Origin: JAVJUS01 sp040220455
Lineage (GTDB): Bacteria > Pseudomonadota > Alphaproteobacteria > DSM-16000 > Inquilinaceae
NCBI GenBank assembly: GCA_040220455.1
Contig: JAVJUS010000072.1
Span: 1-46,486 of the forward strand
Direction: 5' to 3'
DNA: 46,486 nucleotides
Below the pieces are notes generated by a model. The model worked only from the letters and a program-made list of their open reading frames with translations, had not been told where the DNA came from and did not search any database. The translations under genes were made by a program, and so were the position numbers. Below are positions 1 to 8,298 of the stretch, one piece after another (within the stretch, counting starts at the first letter, position 1; every line of letters starts with the position of its first letter).

Positions 1-45
1 GGGGGGGGGGGCCGGCCCGGGGGGGCCGCGCCCCCCGCCCCCCAC
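1..45. other. Homopolymer G/C-rich window edge
   Basis: The first 45 bases are almost only G and C, starting with a run of G. No coding or regulatory signal is visible. This looks like a low-quality contig end rather than a biological element. The ABC transporter operon ends just downstream at 92, so nothing is lost from that gene. Confidence 0.5.
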
Positions 46-91
46 GGCGGCGCAGGTGCGGCGACGTCGGCATCGCTGTCGCTCTGCCGAC

Positions 92-952
92 CTACGCCCG
101 CCCCACGCCGCGCTTCTTGCCGGGGACGGGGACGGAGCCGAGCAGCAGCTTGGTGTAGTCGTGTCGCGGCGCGCGGAAGACGTCGCGGCGCGGCGCGTAT
201 TCGACCACCTTGCCGAAATACATCACCATCACGTCGTCGCACAGGTTCTCGACCACGGCGAGATCGTGGCTGATGAAGACATAGGTCAGCCCGAGCCGCC
301 GCTGCAGATCCTTCAGGAGCTTGAGAACCTGGGCCTGGACCGAGACGTCGAGGGCGGAGACCGGCTCGTCGAGGACGATCAGCGACGGCTCGCAGGCCAG
401 CGCCCGGGCGATGCCAATGCGCTGGCACTGGCCGCCCGAGAACTCGTGCGGGTAGCGGTCGACGAATTCGGGCCTGAGCGCGACCAGCTCCATCAGCTCC
501 TCGACCCGCTCCCGGCGGGCTTGGCGGGTCTTGGTCGTGAGCACCTCGAGCGGGCCCTCGAGGATCTGGCGCACGGTCTTGCGCGGGTTGAGCGAGCTCA
601 GCGGGTCCTGGAAGACGAGCTGGACCTTGCGGTGGAAGGCCAGCTTCTCCGCGCCCGCCAGCCCGCGCACCGGCTTGCCGTCGAGGCGGATGGTGCCGGA
701 GGTCGGCTCCAGCAGGCCGACCAGCATGCGACCGAGCGTGGACTTGCCGCAGCCCGATTCCCCGACGATGCCCAGCGTGCGGCCGCGCTCGACGCTCAGC
801 GACACGCCGTCAACCGCCTTGACGACCGGCGACCGGCCGCCGAGGAATTGCCGACCGCCGCCAAAATGCCGGGCCAGGTCCCGGCCTTCCAGGATAACGT
901 CGCCGCCTCCGATCCCGCCTGCGGTCCCGTCGGCCGCAAGATTCGCCGTCAT
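92..952 (-). CDS. Oligopeptide/dipeptide ABC transporter ATP-binding protein (DppF/OppF-like)
   Basis: This 286-aa ATPase energises the peptide importer encoded upstream; it acts on the cytoplasmic face of the inner membrane. Visible motifs are Walker A (GESGCGKST), the signature SGGQCQR (Cys in place of the more usual Gln/Arg), Walker B (LIVLDEPVSALD) and the switch His in ISHDL. The length is somewhat below the 320-330 aa usual for OppF, because the C-terminal Cys-rich extension seen in many family members is missing; the protein ends soon after the 'VPVPGKK' segment. The ATG overlaps the stop of the preceding gene in an ATGA, which implies translational coupling and fixes the start. It is the last gene of a minus-strand operon. 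The substrate cannot be told from the ATPase. Confidence 0.93.
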   Translation of the reverse strand: MTANLAADGTAGGIGGGDVILEGRDLARHFGGGRQFLGGRSPVVKAVDGVSLSVERGRTLGIVGESGCGKSTLGRMLVGLLEPTSGTIRLDGKPVRGLAGAEKLAFHRKVQLVFQDPLSSLNPRKTVRQILEGPLEVLTTKTRQARRERVEELMELVALRPEFVDRYPHEFSGGQCQRIGIARALACEPSLIVLDEPVSALDVSVQAQVLKLLKDLQRRLGLTYVFISHDLAVVENLCDDVMVMYFGKVVEYAPRRDVFRAPRHDYTKLLLGSVPVPGKKRGVGRA

Positions 953-2991
953 GCCCCGACCTCCTCGGCCCGGATGCAGCGCGCGGCGTGGCCCGGCTCG
1001 ACGGTCTCGAGCGGGATGTCGCCCGACCGGCAGGCGTCGATCGCCAGCGGGCAGCGCGGCGCGAAGGCACAGCCCGGCGGCAGTCGGTTGACCGCCGGCG
1101 GCAGGCCGGGGATGGCGTCGATCGCCCGGTCGGGCTCGCCCAGCACCGGCACGCAGGCCATCAGACGCTCGGTATAGGGATGCCGGGGCCGGGCGAAGAC
1201 CGCGTCGACCGGCCCCTGCTCGACGATCCGGCCGGCATACATGACGATGACCCGGTCGCAGACCTCGGAGACGACGCCGAAATCGTGGGTGATGAAGACC
1301 AGCGCGGCGCCCTGCTGGCGGCGCAGCCGGTCGAGCAGGGCGAGCACGCGCGCCTGGGTCGTCACGTCGAGGGCCGTGGTCGGCTCGTCGGCGATGATCA
1401 GGTCCGGCTCGTTGGCCAGCGCCATGGCGATGCCGACGCGCTGGCGCTGGCCGCCGGAGAGCTCGTGCGGGTAGGCCTTCGCCTTGTTCGGCGGGTCGGG
1501 GAGCTGGACGCGCTCCAACAGGTCGATCGTCTTGATCCAGGCGTCCGAGGCGTCGAGCCCCCGGTGCCGGCGGATCGTCTCGGCGACCTGCTCGCCCACG
1601 GTGAACAGCGGGTTCAGCGTGGTCAGCGGATCCTGGAAGATATAGGCGACCCGGTTGCCGCGCACATGCTGGAGGCGACGGAGCGAGGCGCCGACCAGAT
1701 CGTCCGCCTCGGCGTCGTCGCGGCCGCGGAACAGGATGCGGCCGTGGGCGATCTTTCCGGGCGGCGTCGGCACCAGGCCGAGGATCGACAGCGCCGTCAC
1801 CGACTTGCCGGAGCCGGATTCGCCGACGATGCCGACGGCCTCGCCGGGCTGGACGTCGAAGTCGATGCCGCCGACGGCGCGAAAGACCTCCGCGCCGACG
1901 GTGAAACGCGTCTCCAGCCCGCGCACCGACAGGACCGGCTTCGCTTCCGCCTCCGCCGACTCGCCGGCCGCGCCCTCGGCGCGCGCCCGGTCGTCGGCGC
2001 CGGCCCGCTCCGCCGCGCTCGCCGCGTCGGTGCGCGCTGTCGGCCGGGCCATGGCGCCGGACTTGAGCCGCGGGTCGAGCACGTCGCGCAGCCCGTCGCC
2101 CAGCAGGTTCACGCCGATCACCAGGATCAGGATCATCAAGCCGGGAATGGTCGCCACATGCGGCGCGTTGATTATAAGCTGGCGGCCGTCGCCCAGCATC
2201 GAGCCCAGATCCGCCTGGGGCGGCTGGGCGCCGAGGCCGAGGAAGGACAGCCCCGCCGTCTCCAGGATCATCCAACCGACCGTGGTCGACATGGTGATGA
2301 CGATCACCGGCAGGACGTTGGGGAAGAGTTCGGAGAAGATGATCCGGAAATCCGAGAAGCCGGACAGCCGCGCGGCGTCGACATACTCCCGGCCGACCAG
2401 GCCCAGCGTCGTGCCGCGCACGGCGCGGGCGAAGAACGGGATGTTGACCACGGCGATGGCGAGCAGCGCGTTGAACAGGCCGGGGCCGAGCGCGGCGACG
2501 ATGGCCAGCGCCAGCAGCAGGTAGGGAAACGCCATCAGCATGTCGATGCCGCGCATCAGCACGTTGTCGACCAGCTTGCCGTAGAACGCGGCGACCAGGC
2601 CGATGACCGAGCCGATGACGGTGGCCACCAGCGTCGCCGCGACGCCGACGGCGATGCTGACCCGCGCGCCCCAGATCAGGCGCGAGAGCATGTCCCGGCC
2701 GAGCTGGTCGGTGCCGAGGATCGCGCCCTCGGAGAAGGGGGGCAGCAGCCGGTTCTCCGGCGCGGTGGCGTTCGGGTCGGCGAGCGGCAGGATCGGCGCG
2801 GCGAGCGCGATCGCCACGGTGGCGACGACGATGACGAGGCCGAGCGTGGCGAGCGTGTTGGCGCGCAGGCGCTTCCAGGCGCTCGGCCGGCCGCCGGAGA
2901 CTGGCGCGTCGCCGCGATCGGCCGCGGGCGCCGGGGCCGCCCCCGAGGTCGACGTGTCGGCGGGCGGGGCCGTATCGGCGGCGCTGGTCAT
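949..2991 (-). CDS. Fused ABC transporter permease (DppC-like) and ATP-binding protein (DppD-like)
   Basis: One 680-aa reading frame joins two subunits that are usually separate. Residues 1-45 are a Pro/Ala-rich cytoplasmic lead. About 46-312 form a DppC-type permease (GTDQLGRDMLSRL, the EAA-like loop 'ARLSGFSDFRIIFSELFPN', and a C-terminal 'DVLDPRLKSG'). An Ala/Asp/Glu-rich linker of about 40 residues follows, and about 355-680 form a DppD-type ATPase with Walker A (GESGSGKSV), signature LSGGQRQR, Walker B (LIIADEPTTALD), the His of ITHDF and the C-terminal Cys motif (CAFAPRCPLAIDAC). No stop or frameshift separates the halves. An internal Met at about residue 314 has no ribosome-binding site. 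The gene overlaps both neighbours by 4 bp (ATGA), so order and dosage are tightly coupled. Permease/ATPase fusions of this kind are known in the family. Confidence 0.9.
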   Translation of the reverse strand: MTSAADTAPPADTSTSGAAPAPAADRGDAPVSGGRPSAWKRLRANTLATLGLVIVVATVAIALAAPILPLADPNATAPENRLLPPFSEGAILGTDQLGRDMLSRLIWGARVSIAVGVAATLVATVIGSVIGLVAAFYGKLVDNVLMRGIDMLMAFPYLLLALAIVAALGPGLFNALLAIAVVNIPFFARAVRGTTLGLVGREYVDAARLSGFSDFRIIFSELFPNVLPVIVITMSTTVGWMILETAGLSFLGLGAQPPQADLGSMLGDGRQLIINAPHVATIPGLMILILVIGVNLLGDGLRDVLDPRLKSGAMARPTARTDAASAAERAGADDRARAEGAAGESAEAEAKPVLSVRGLETRFTVGAEVFRAVGGIDFDVQPGEAVGIVGESGSGKSVTALSILGLVPTPPGKIAHGRILFRGRDDAEADDLVGASLRRLQHVRGNRVAYIFQDPLTTLNPLFTVGEQVAETIRRHRGLDASDAWIKTIDLLERVQLPDPPNKAKAYPHELSGGQRQRVGIAMALANEPDLIIADEPTTALDVTTQARVLALLDRLRRQQGAALVFITHDFGVVSEVCDRVIVMYAGRIVEQGPVDAVFARPRHPYTERLMACVPVLGEPDRAIDAIPGLPPAVNRLPPGCAFAPRCPLAIDACRSGDIPLETVEPGHAARCIRAEEVGA

Positions 2992-3938
2992 CGGCTCCTC
3001 AGGCGCGGGTCGAGCAGGACCTGGAGCACGTCGGTGACCAGGTTGATGAGCACGAAGCTCGCCGCGACGACCAGCACGCCGCCCTGGACCAGCAGGATGT
3101 CGCGCGTGCTGATGGCGGTGACCAGCATCCGGCCGATGCCGGGCCACTGGAAGACGCTCTCGATATAGACAGCGCCACCCAGGACGAAGCCGGCCTGGAT
3201 GCCGATGATCGGGATGATGTTGACCAGCGCGTTGCGGAAGGCGTGCTTGTAGATGACCGTGCGCTCCTCCAGCCCCTTGGCCCGCGCGGTGCGCACGTAG
3301 TCCTGGCGCAGTACCTCCAGCATGTTCGAGCGGGTCAGCCGGGCGACGACGCCGGTCGCCACCACGGCCAGCGCGATCGCCGGCAGGGTCAGGTGATGCA
3401 GCAGGTCGATCGGCCCGCCGCCGCCGAACAGCGAATACATGCCGCCGGTCGGGAACAGCCCGAGGCCGACCGAGAACCACAGGATCAGCACGATGCCGAG
3501 GAAGAAGCTGGGCGTGGAGATGCCGATCAGCACGACCAGCGTGATCAGCTTGTCCTGCCAGCCATACTGCTTGACCGCCGCGACGACGCCGGCCAGCACG
3601 CCGAAGACGGTGCACAGGAAAAGCGACGCGCCGGCCAGGATCATGGTCGGGCCGAAGCGCTCGAACACCTCGTCGGCGACCGGGCGGTCGAGGTTGTAGG
3701 ACCGGCCGAGATCGCCCTGGAGCACGCCGGCCAGCCAGGTCGCGTACTGCACCGGCAGCGGCGCGTCGAGGCCGAGCTCCCGGTTCAGCCGGGCGACATT
3801 CTCCTCCGTCGCGAAGGCACCGAGAATGGCCGTCGCGGGGTCGCCCGGGATCAGGGAGATCACCAGGAACACGATCACCGAGATGCCGAACAGCACCGGC
3901 ACCAGCAGGATCAGGCGACGCGCGATATAGGCGAGCAT
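2988..3938 (-). CDS. Peptide ABC transporter permease (DppB/OppB-like)
   Basis: This is a 316-aa inner-membrane permease of the DppB type. It opens with the characteristic 'YIARRLILLVPVLFGISVIVFL' helix region (residues 4-25; only part is quoted as a family hallmark) and has about six membrane segments. The EAA-type loop 'YVRTARAKGLEE' contacts the ATPase, and the C-terminus 'LDPRLRS' is typical. It pairs with the fused permease-ATPase downstream to form the transmembrane channel. Its stop codon overlaps the next start by 4 bp. The start ATG at 3938 leaves an 82-bp gap to the binding-protein gene upstream, and that gap holds a strong hairpin. The family assignment is firm; the substrate (di-/oligopeptide, nickel or another solute) is open. 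Confidence 0.95.
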   Translation of the reverse strand: MLAYIARRLILLVPVLFGISVIVFLVISLIPGDPATAILGAFATEENVARLNRELGLDAPLPVQYATWLAGVLQGDLGRSYNLDRPVADEVFERFGPTMILAGASLFLCTVFGVLAGVVAAVKQYGWQDKLITLVVLIGISTPSFFLGIVLILWFSVGLGLFPTGGMYSLFGGGGPIDLLHHLTLPAIALAVVATGVVARLTRSNMLEVLRQDYVRTARAKGLEERTVIYKHAFRNALVNIIPIIGIQAGFVLGGAVYIESVFQWPGIGRMLVTAISTRDILLVQGGVLVVAASFVLINLVTDVLQVLLDPRLRSR

Positions 3939-3966
3939 GGGTCGCGACCGCGGCGACGGCGCGCCC

Positions 3967-4006
3967 GCCCCGCCTTCCCGCCAGTGGTTACGGCGGGCGG
4001 CGGGGC
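3967..4006 (-). promoter_or_regulatory. GC-rich intercistronic hairpin between binding-protein and permease genes
   Basis: A 14-bp stem with a small internal bulge (GCCCCGCC..CCCGCC against GGCGGG..GGCGGGGC) and a 9-nt loop lies in the 82-bp gap. It has no T-tract, so it is unlikely to be a full terminator. Such hairpins often protect the 3' end of binding-protein mRNA or attenuate downstream genes, giving excess binding protein over membrane subunits. That role is inferred. Confidence 0.5.
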
Positions 4007-4020
4007 GGCGGCGCGGCCGC

Positions 4021-5616
4021 TCAGCCCTTGGTCACGTCGTGGAGCAGCAGCAGGAAGCTCGGCTGCAGCGAGAAGTCGCCGACCGCGCCGGTCGCCACGG
4101 CGTTCTGCTTCCAGCTCGCGATGAAGGCCCAGGGGGCGTCCTCCTGGACGATCGCCTGCATCTCCTTGTAGAGGCGCGCGCGCTCGTCCTGGTCGGTCGT
4201 GGCGCGGGCCTCCTCCAGCAGGCGGTCGACCTCCGGGTTGGAATAGTAGCCGGAATTGAAGCCGCCGTTGTCGGGCATCGCCTCGCTGCGCAGGGCGAGG
4301 AAGGGCAGGACGTCGGGATCGTTGGTCATCCAGGCCATCTCGGCCATGTCGGCCTTGCCCTCCAGGCCTGGATTCACGAGACCCAGATAGGTGTTCCACT
4401 CGTAGGTCTCGATCTGGGCGTCGATGCCGACCTCCGCCAGGTCCGCCTGGATCGCCGTGCCCATGGCGACCGGGTCGAGCATGCCCGAGCCGCCTTCGGT
4501 GACGTAGAAGGTCACCTCGACGCCGTCGCCGTAGCCGGCCTCCTCGATCAGCTCGCGCGCCCGCTCCGGATCGTAGGGGTAGGGCTCCAGATCCTCGTTG
4601 TAGGCCCAGCCGAAGGCGGCCGGCGTCGGGCCGGCGGCCACCGTCGCCGTGCCCTGGAGGATGTTGTCGACCAGCGTCTGCTTGTCGATGGCGTAGTTGA
4701 GCGCCTGGCGCATCCGCTTGTCGTCGAAGGGCGCCTCGCGCAGGTTCAGGATCAGGAACCAGAGATGCGGGCCCGCCTGCTCGTAGACGGTGAAGTCGTC
4801 CGACTCCGCGAAGGTCGACACGTTGTCGGGCGGCACCTCGACCATCAGGTCGATGCCGCCGGCCAGCATCTCGCTGACCCGGGCGTTGGCGTCGGTGATG
4901 GGGCGGAAGACCACGCCCTCGAGCGGCGGCGCGCCGTCCCAGTAGTCCTCGTTGCGCTGCACCGCGACCTGACGATTGCTCTCCCAGGTCACGAACTCGA
5001 ACGGGCCGGTGCCGACCGGGTTGCGCCCGTAGTCCTGGCCGTGCTCGCGCACCGCCTCGGGCGAGACGAGCAGACCGGTCGGATAGGCGAGGTTGGAGAG
5101 CAGCGGGGCGTACGGCTCCTCCAGGTGGAAGCGTATGGTGTACTCGTCGACGACCTCGGTCTCCTGCACGGCCGAGAAATAGAACGACAGGGGGAACGGC
5201 CCCGTGTCGTAGTAGGGATGATCCTCGTTCAGCATGCGGTCGAAGTTGAACTTCACCGCCTCGGCGTTGAACGGGGTGCCGTCGTGGAACGTCACGTCCT
5301 CGCGCAGGTCGAACGTGTACTCCGTGCCGTCCTCGCTGACCTCCCAGCTTTCCGCCAGCGCCGGTTCGACTTCCAGCGTGCCGTCCCGGTAGCGCACGAG
5401 GCCGTCATAGATGTTCATCACGATCCGGAAGTCGTTGACCGTGGTGGTCGCATGCGGATCGAGCGACTTGGGCTCGGCGATCTGGCCGACGACCAGAACG
5501 TTCTCCGGCGTCTGCGCGGCCGCGGGCGCCGCGGCGACGCCCACCGCCAGCGGACCGGCCAGCGCGGCGGCCAGCACGGCGGTGCGCAGGCCGGCCAGCG
5601 GATGTCTCGCAGTCAT
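4021..5616 (-). CDS. Extracellular solute-binding protein, family 5 (peptide/nickel type)
   Basis: This is a 531-aa periplasmic receptor for the ABC importer. Residues 1-35 form a Sec signal peptide (a basic start, an Ala/Leu core, and cleavage after 'AAAQ' or nearby). The mature protein shows SBP_bac_5 hallmarks: 'PKSLDPHATT', 'IYDGLVRY', 'PALAESWEVSEDG', 'FHDGTPFNAEAVKFNFDRML', 'NPVGTGPF' and 'RMRQALNYAIDK'. The ATG at 5616 is chosen because AGGAGG lies about 10 nt upstream and the signal peptide begins there; the reading frame stays open further upstream, but that part is not protein-like. It is the first gene of the four-gene transport operon. Family 5 members bind di- and oligopeptides, nickel, opines, glutathione and other ligands; I cannot choose between them. 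Confidence 0.95.
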   Translation of the reverse strand: MTARHPLAGLRTAVLAAALAGPLAVGVAAAPAAAQTPENVLVVGQIAEPKSLDPHATTTVNDFRIVMNIYDGLVRYRDGTLEVEPALAESWEVSEDGTEYTFDLREDVTFHDGTPFNAEAVKFNFDRMLNEDHPYYDTGPFPLSFYFSAVQETEVVDEYTIRFHLEEPYAPLLSNLAYPTGLLVSPEAVREHGQDYGRNPVGTGPFEFVTWESNRQVAVQRNEDYWDGAPPLEGVVFRPITDANARVSEMLAGGIDLMVEVPPDNVSTFAESDDFTVYEQAGPHLWFLILNLREAPFDDKRMRQALNYAIDKQTLVDNILQGTATVAAGPTPAAFGWAYNEDLEPYPYDPERARELIEEAGYGDGVEVTFYVTEGGSGMLDPVAMGTAIQADLAEVGIDAQIETYEWNTYLGLVNPGLEGKADMAEMAWMTNDPDVLPFLALRSEAMPDNGGFNSGYYSNPEVDRLLEEARATTDQDERARLYKEMQAIVQEDAPWAFIASWKQNAVATGAVGDFSLQPSFLLLLHDVTKG

Positions 5617-5860
5617 GGCCAAGGAAGCCTCCTGTTCGCGATCCTGTTGTCGCCGGACCTGCGGGGATGGGTCCGGCCCATTCGGGGGCTGCGACGTCTG
5701 TCGTCCCGCGTGGCGGTAAGGGGCGGCCGGCGGCCTCGACGGCGCCACGACCCCTTTGGACAGCCCCGGGAGCGGGCACCGGACGCGACGCCCGATCGTC
5801 CCGGCAAGCTTAACACACGCTCCCCGACGGTCTACCCCGGTAGGCGGACGCGGTTGCCGG

Positions 5861-6193
5861 CTACCGCGGCCCGGCCAGGATGATCGCCGCGCCGACGAGG
5901 CAGACCGCGACGCCGGTCAGGTCCCAGCGGTCCGGCCGCACGCCCTCCACCGCCCAGAGCCAGGCGAGAGAGGCGGCGATGTAGACGCCGCCATAGGCGG
6001 CATAGGCCCGGCCCGCGGCGTCTGTGCCGGCCAGCGTCAGCAGCCAGGCGAAGACCGCCAGCGAGGCCAGCCCCGGCACGACCCACCAGACCGTCTTGCC
6101 CAGCCGCAGCCAGGCCCAGAAGGCGAAGCAGCCGGCGATCTCCGCGATCGCGGCGCCGACATAGGCGAGCGCGGTCGGCAGCGGCGCGGGCAT
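5861..6193 (-). CDS. YnfA family (UPF0060) small membrane protein
   Basis: A 110-aa protein with four hydrophobic segments that nearly fill it. The family pattern is clear: an Ala-rich first helix followed by 'EIAGCFAFWAWLRLGK', then 'AGRAYAAYGGVYIAASLAWLW' and a last segment ending 'GAAIILAGPR'. The usual family length is about 108 aa. The ATG at 6193 is preceded by a GGGAG ribosome-binding site; an in-frame codon 20 residues upstream would add a hydrophilic tail unlike the family. YnfA proteins are related to small multidrug resistance transporters, but their substrate is mostly unsettled. The gene stands alone, 244 bp upstream of the ABC operon on the same strand. Confidence 0.93.
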   Translation of the reverse strand: MPAPLPTALAYVGAAIAEIAGCFAFWAWLRLGKTVWWVVPGLASLAVFAWLLTLAGTDAAGRAYAAYGGVYIAASLAWLWAVEGVRPDRWDLTGVAVCLVGAAIILAGPR

Positions 6194-6424
6194 GGCGGTG
6201 TCTCCCTCGGGTCGGTCAGGGGCGTAGTAGGCTCTTCTGGCACTCAGAGTCATCCAGCGTGAACCGGCGTGAAGGACCTGTGGGCGGTTTCGGTTCCTCC
6301 GATGCCCGAGCCTTGCAGGAGGGGCGTCGGCAGTCTTCCAACGGCAGTCGTTTAGACGGCGACGCAGTCGACGCAGCCCCTGGTATTGCCAAAGCGTTGC
6401 CCCGCCAGCAGGCCTGGCGCATCG

Positions 6425-6530
6425 ACACGGTCACACTTCGATTTTTCGAATTTGGTCTGAAGTTTATTATTTTTAATAGCTTCCTTGATCGGCTAAAGGT
6501 CGTGGATCAAGCATCCGTCGTGAGGAGAAG
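6425..6530 (+). promoter_or_regulatory. AT-rich promoter region of the DUF4041 gene
   Basis: The 339 bp between ynfA (start at 6193) and the DUF4041 gene contain an AT-rich tract at about 6438-6482, sharply unlike the GC-rich surroundings. A TTGGTC followed about 17 nt later by an AT-rich AATAGC-like box could act as a sigma-70-type promoter for the plus-strand gene. GAGGAGAAGG stands just before the ATG as a strong ribosome-binding site. The remainder (6194-6424) shows no recognisable gene. Confidence 0.4.
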
Positions 6531-6532
6531 GC

Positions 6533-7978
6533 ATGCTGAAGTGGGAGACTTGGGTAGACTGGATCGCCGCCGCGCCACCAGGGCCCGAATTCGGATATGC
6601 AGCAGCCGGGGTTCCCGTGGTCTTTCTTGCCTTTGCGTCTGTCGGTCTGTGGCGCTTATCCACCGCGAGAAAGACGATCGGCAAGCTCAATCATTTGCTC
6701 GCCGCCGAGCAAGAGAATGCGAAACGCCTAGACTCGCTATATTCGGACCCGATCCGCCGGGAGCAGGAGGTCGAGCGCCTAGATCGAGAGACCGCACAGC
6801 GCAAGTTGACGGTTAGCGGAATTGAGAGTGAGATAGAGACTCTACGTGCGCAATATGCGGAAAAAAAGAAAATTTTCGATCATCTCCAATCGCAGGCTGC
6901 GATTTATGATGAGACAATCGAGCTAGCTGAAATCGGCTTCTATCGCCCTCATTTCCGCTTCGATGACAGTGAGCGTTATAAGGAGGCAATCAAAGATTCG
7001 AAGGGGCAGCAAAAGGATCTCGTCAAGGCCAAACAGGCGGTTATCATCTCGACCGACTGGCAAGTCGGCGGCTCGCGGCGAGAGGGACAGAAACTCGAGA
7101 ATCGGACGATCCGCCTCACCTTGCGTGCCTTCAACAACGAGTGCGACGCAGCGATCGCCAATGTGACTTGGCGAAACGCTGAGGCAATGCGTAAACGAGT
7201 TCTCAAAGCTTTTGAGCAGATCAACAAGGAGAATGAACCTCTAGATGCAAGAATCAATCAAAAATATCTTGATCTGAAGCTCGACGAGCTCGATCTGACG
7301 ATCGAGCGCGAGGAAAAGCGTAAGCGCGAGCGCGAAGAGGCAGCTGAATTAAGACGACAGGAGCGTGAGGAAAAGAAGCTCCAGGACGAGGCGAAGCGCG
7401 CCGAGAAGGAAGAGAAGGAGGCCGAGCAGCGGCTGGCGCGGGCGAGGGCGCAGGCCGAAAAGGCAGTCGGTGACGAACTCGGCTCGCTCAATGCGGAGGT
7501 CGAACGGCTTCGCCGGCAACTCGAGGAGGCGCACGCGTTGACCGAGCGCGCAAAGTCGATGGCCGAACAGACGAAGCTGGGCCATGTCTACGTGATCTCG
7601 AACCAGGGATCCTTCGGCGAGGATGTCTTCAAGATCGGCTTGACCCGGAGGCTCGATCCACACGACCGGATCAAGGAGTTGGGAGATGCATCCGTGCCCT
7701 TCGGGTTCGACACGCATGCATTGGTATTTTCGGAAGACGCGCCGGCGCTCGAATCGGCTCTACACGGGAAATTCGAGTCGCGTCGCGTGAACGCGGCCAA
7801 TACACGCAAGGAATTCTTCCGTGTGACTCTCGACGAAGTGGAAGAGGCGGTAACGACCCTGGCGCCAGAGGCGGATTTCTATCGCGACGCCGAGGCGCAA
7901 GAGTACCATGAGACGTTGATGCTCCGTCAGCAAGTGGAGTCGGCCGCGAAGGTCGAGGCGTTCCCCTCGGCGATTTGA
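6533..7978 (+). CDS. DUF4041 / T5orf172 (GIY-YIG-like) coiled-coil membrane protein
   Basis: A 481-aa protein of a recognisable but uncharacterised architecture. About 24-42 is a hydrophobic segment, so the N-terminus is probably membrane-anchored. About 45-120 is coiled coil. About 126-230 is the DUF4041 domain ('AEIGFYRPHFRFDDSERYK', 'TLRAFNNECDAAI'). About 250-345 is a long charged helix rich in Glu, Arg and Lys. About 350-445 is a T5orf172/Mug113 domain of the GIY-YIG superfamily: 'HVYVISN' (GIY strand), 'FKIGLTRR' (YIG strand with Arg), Glu in 'ALESALH', and 'NTRKEFFRV'. The nuclease-type residues look preserved. Known relatives occur in phages and bacteria, and their function is not established. 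GC content and codon use are lower than in neighbouring genes, suggesting transfer. The ATG has a strong GAGGAGAAGG site. Confidence 0.88.
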   Translation: MLKWETWVDWIAAAPPGPEFGYAAAGVPVVFLAFASVGLWRLSTARKTIGKLNHLLAAEQENAKRLDSLYSDPIRREQEVERLDRETAQRKLTVSGIESEIETLRAQYAEKKKIFDHLQSQAAIYDETIELAEIGFYRPHFRFDDSERYKEAIKDSKGQQKDLVKAKQAVIISTDWQVGGSRREGQKLENRTIRLTLRAFNNECDAAIANVTWRNAEAMRKRVLKAFEQINKENEPLDARINQKYLDLKLDELDLTIEREEKRKREREEAAELRRQEREEKKLQDEAKRAEKEEKEAEQRLARARAQAEKAVGDELGSLNAEVERLRRQLEEAHALTERAKSMAEQTKLGHVYVISNQGSFGEDVFKIGLTRRLDPHDRIKELGDASVPFGFDTHALVFSEDAPALESALHGKFESRRVNAANTRKEFFRVTLDEVEEAVTTLAPEADFYRDAEAQEYHETLMLRQQVESAAKVEAFPSAI

Positions 7979-8246
7979 CGCCGATACCGGGCCGGCTATC
8001 GATATGGGTGACATCACCCAGATTATGCCTTTCTCCCACGCGAAAGCAGAAAGCGTAACAGGGCACTGGTGGCCCGGCCTAGTGGTTCACCGGCGATGGC
8101 CGAGCGGGGAGGCGCGACCGATCCATGACGCCGAGAGTTCGGCCAAGCAAGCGCATGCACGACTTTCGCCGGCGCTGTCCTCATTGGCTTCCATCCCGCG
8201 TGTAGGCCGCGCCAGACGTCAACGTACCGGAACGAGCACGAAAAGA
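7979..8246. other. Convergent intergenic region with a small hairpin
   Basis: No gene is visible between the convergent DUF4041 and phoX genes. A small inverted repeat, TGGGTGA-CA-TCACCCA (8005-8020), lies just after the DUF4041 stop and could be a weak transcript end. Nothing else in the stretch is recognisable. Confidence 0.4.
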
Positions 8247-8270
8247 AGGGCGGCCCCGAAGGACCGCCCT
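8241..8270 (-). terminator. Rho-independent terminator of the first phoX gene
   Basis: On the minus strand a 10-bp stem (AGGGCGGTCC pairing with GGGCCGCCCT, including one T-G pair) closes a TTCG tetraloop and is followed by TCTTTTC. It lies 29 bp past the phoX stop. The same hairpin recurs after the second phoX copy. Confidence 0.85.
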
Positions 8271-8298
8271 CTCGCTTGCCGTCAGGGCGCCGCCGGCG

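Noticed and set aside
1..45. G-run at the left edge as a structural or regulatory element
   Set aside because: Its position at the very end and its homopolymer nature fit a contig-end artefact.
6259..6816. Plus-strand open frame overlapping the start of the DUF4041 gene
   Set aside because: No ribosome-binding site or domain; the DUF4041 frame with its strong site explains the region.
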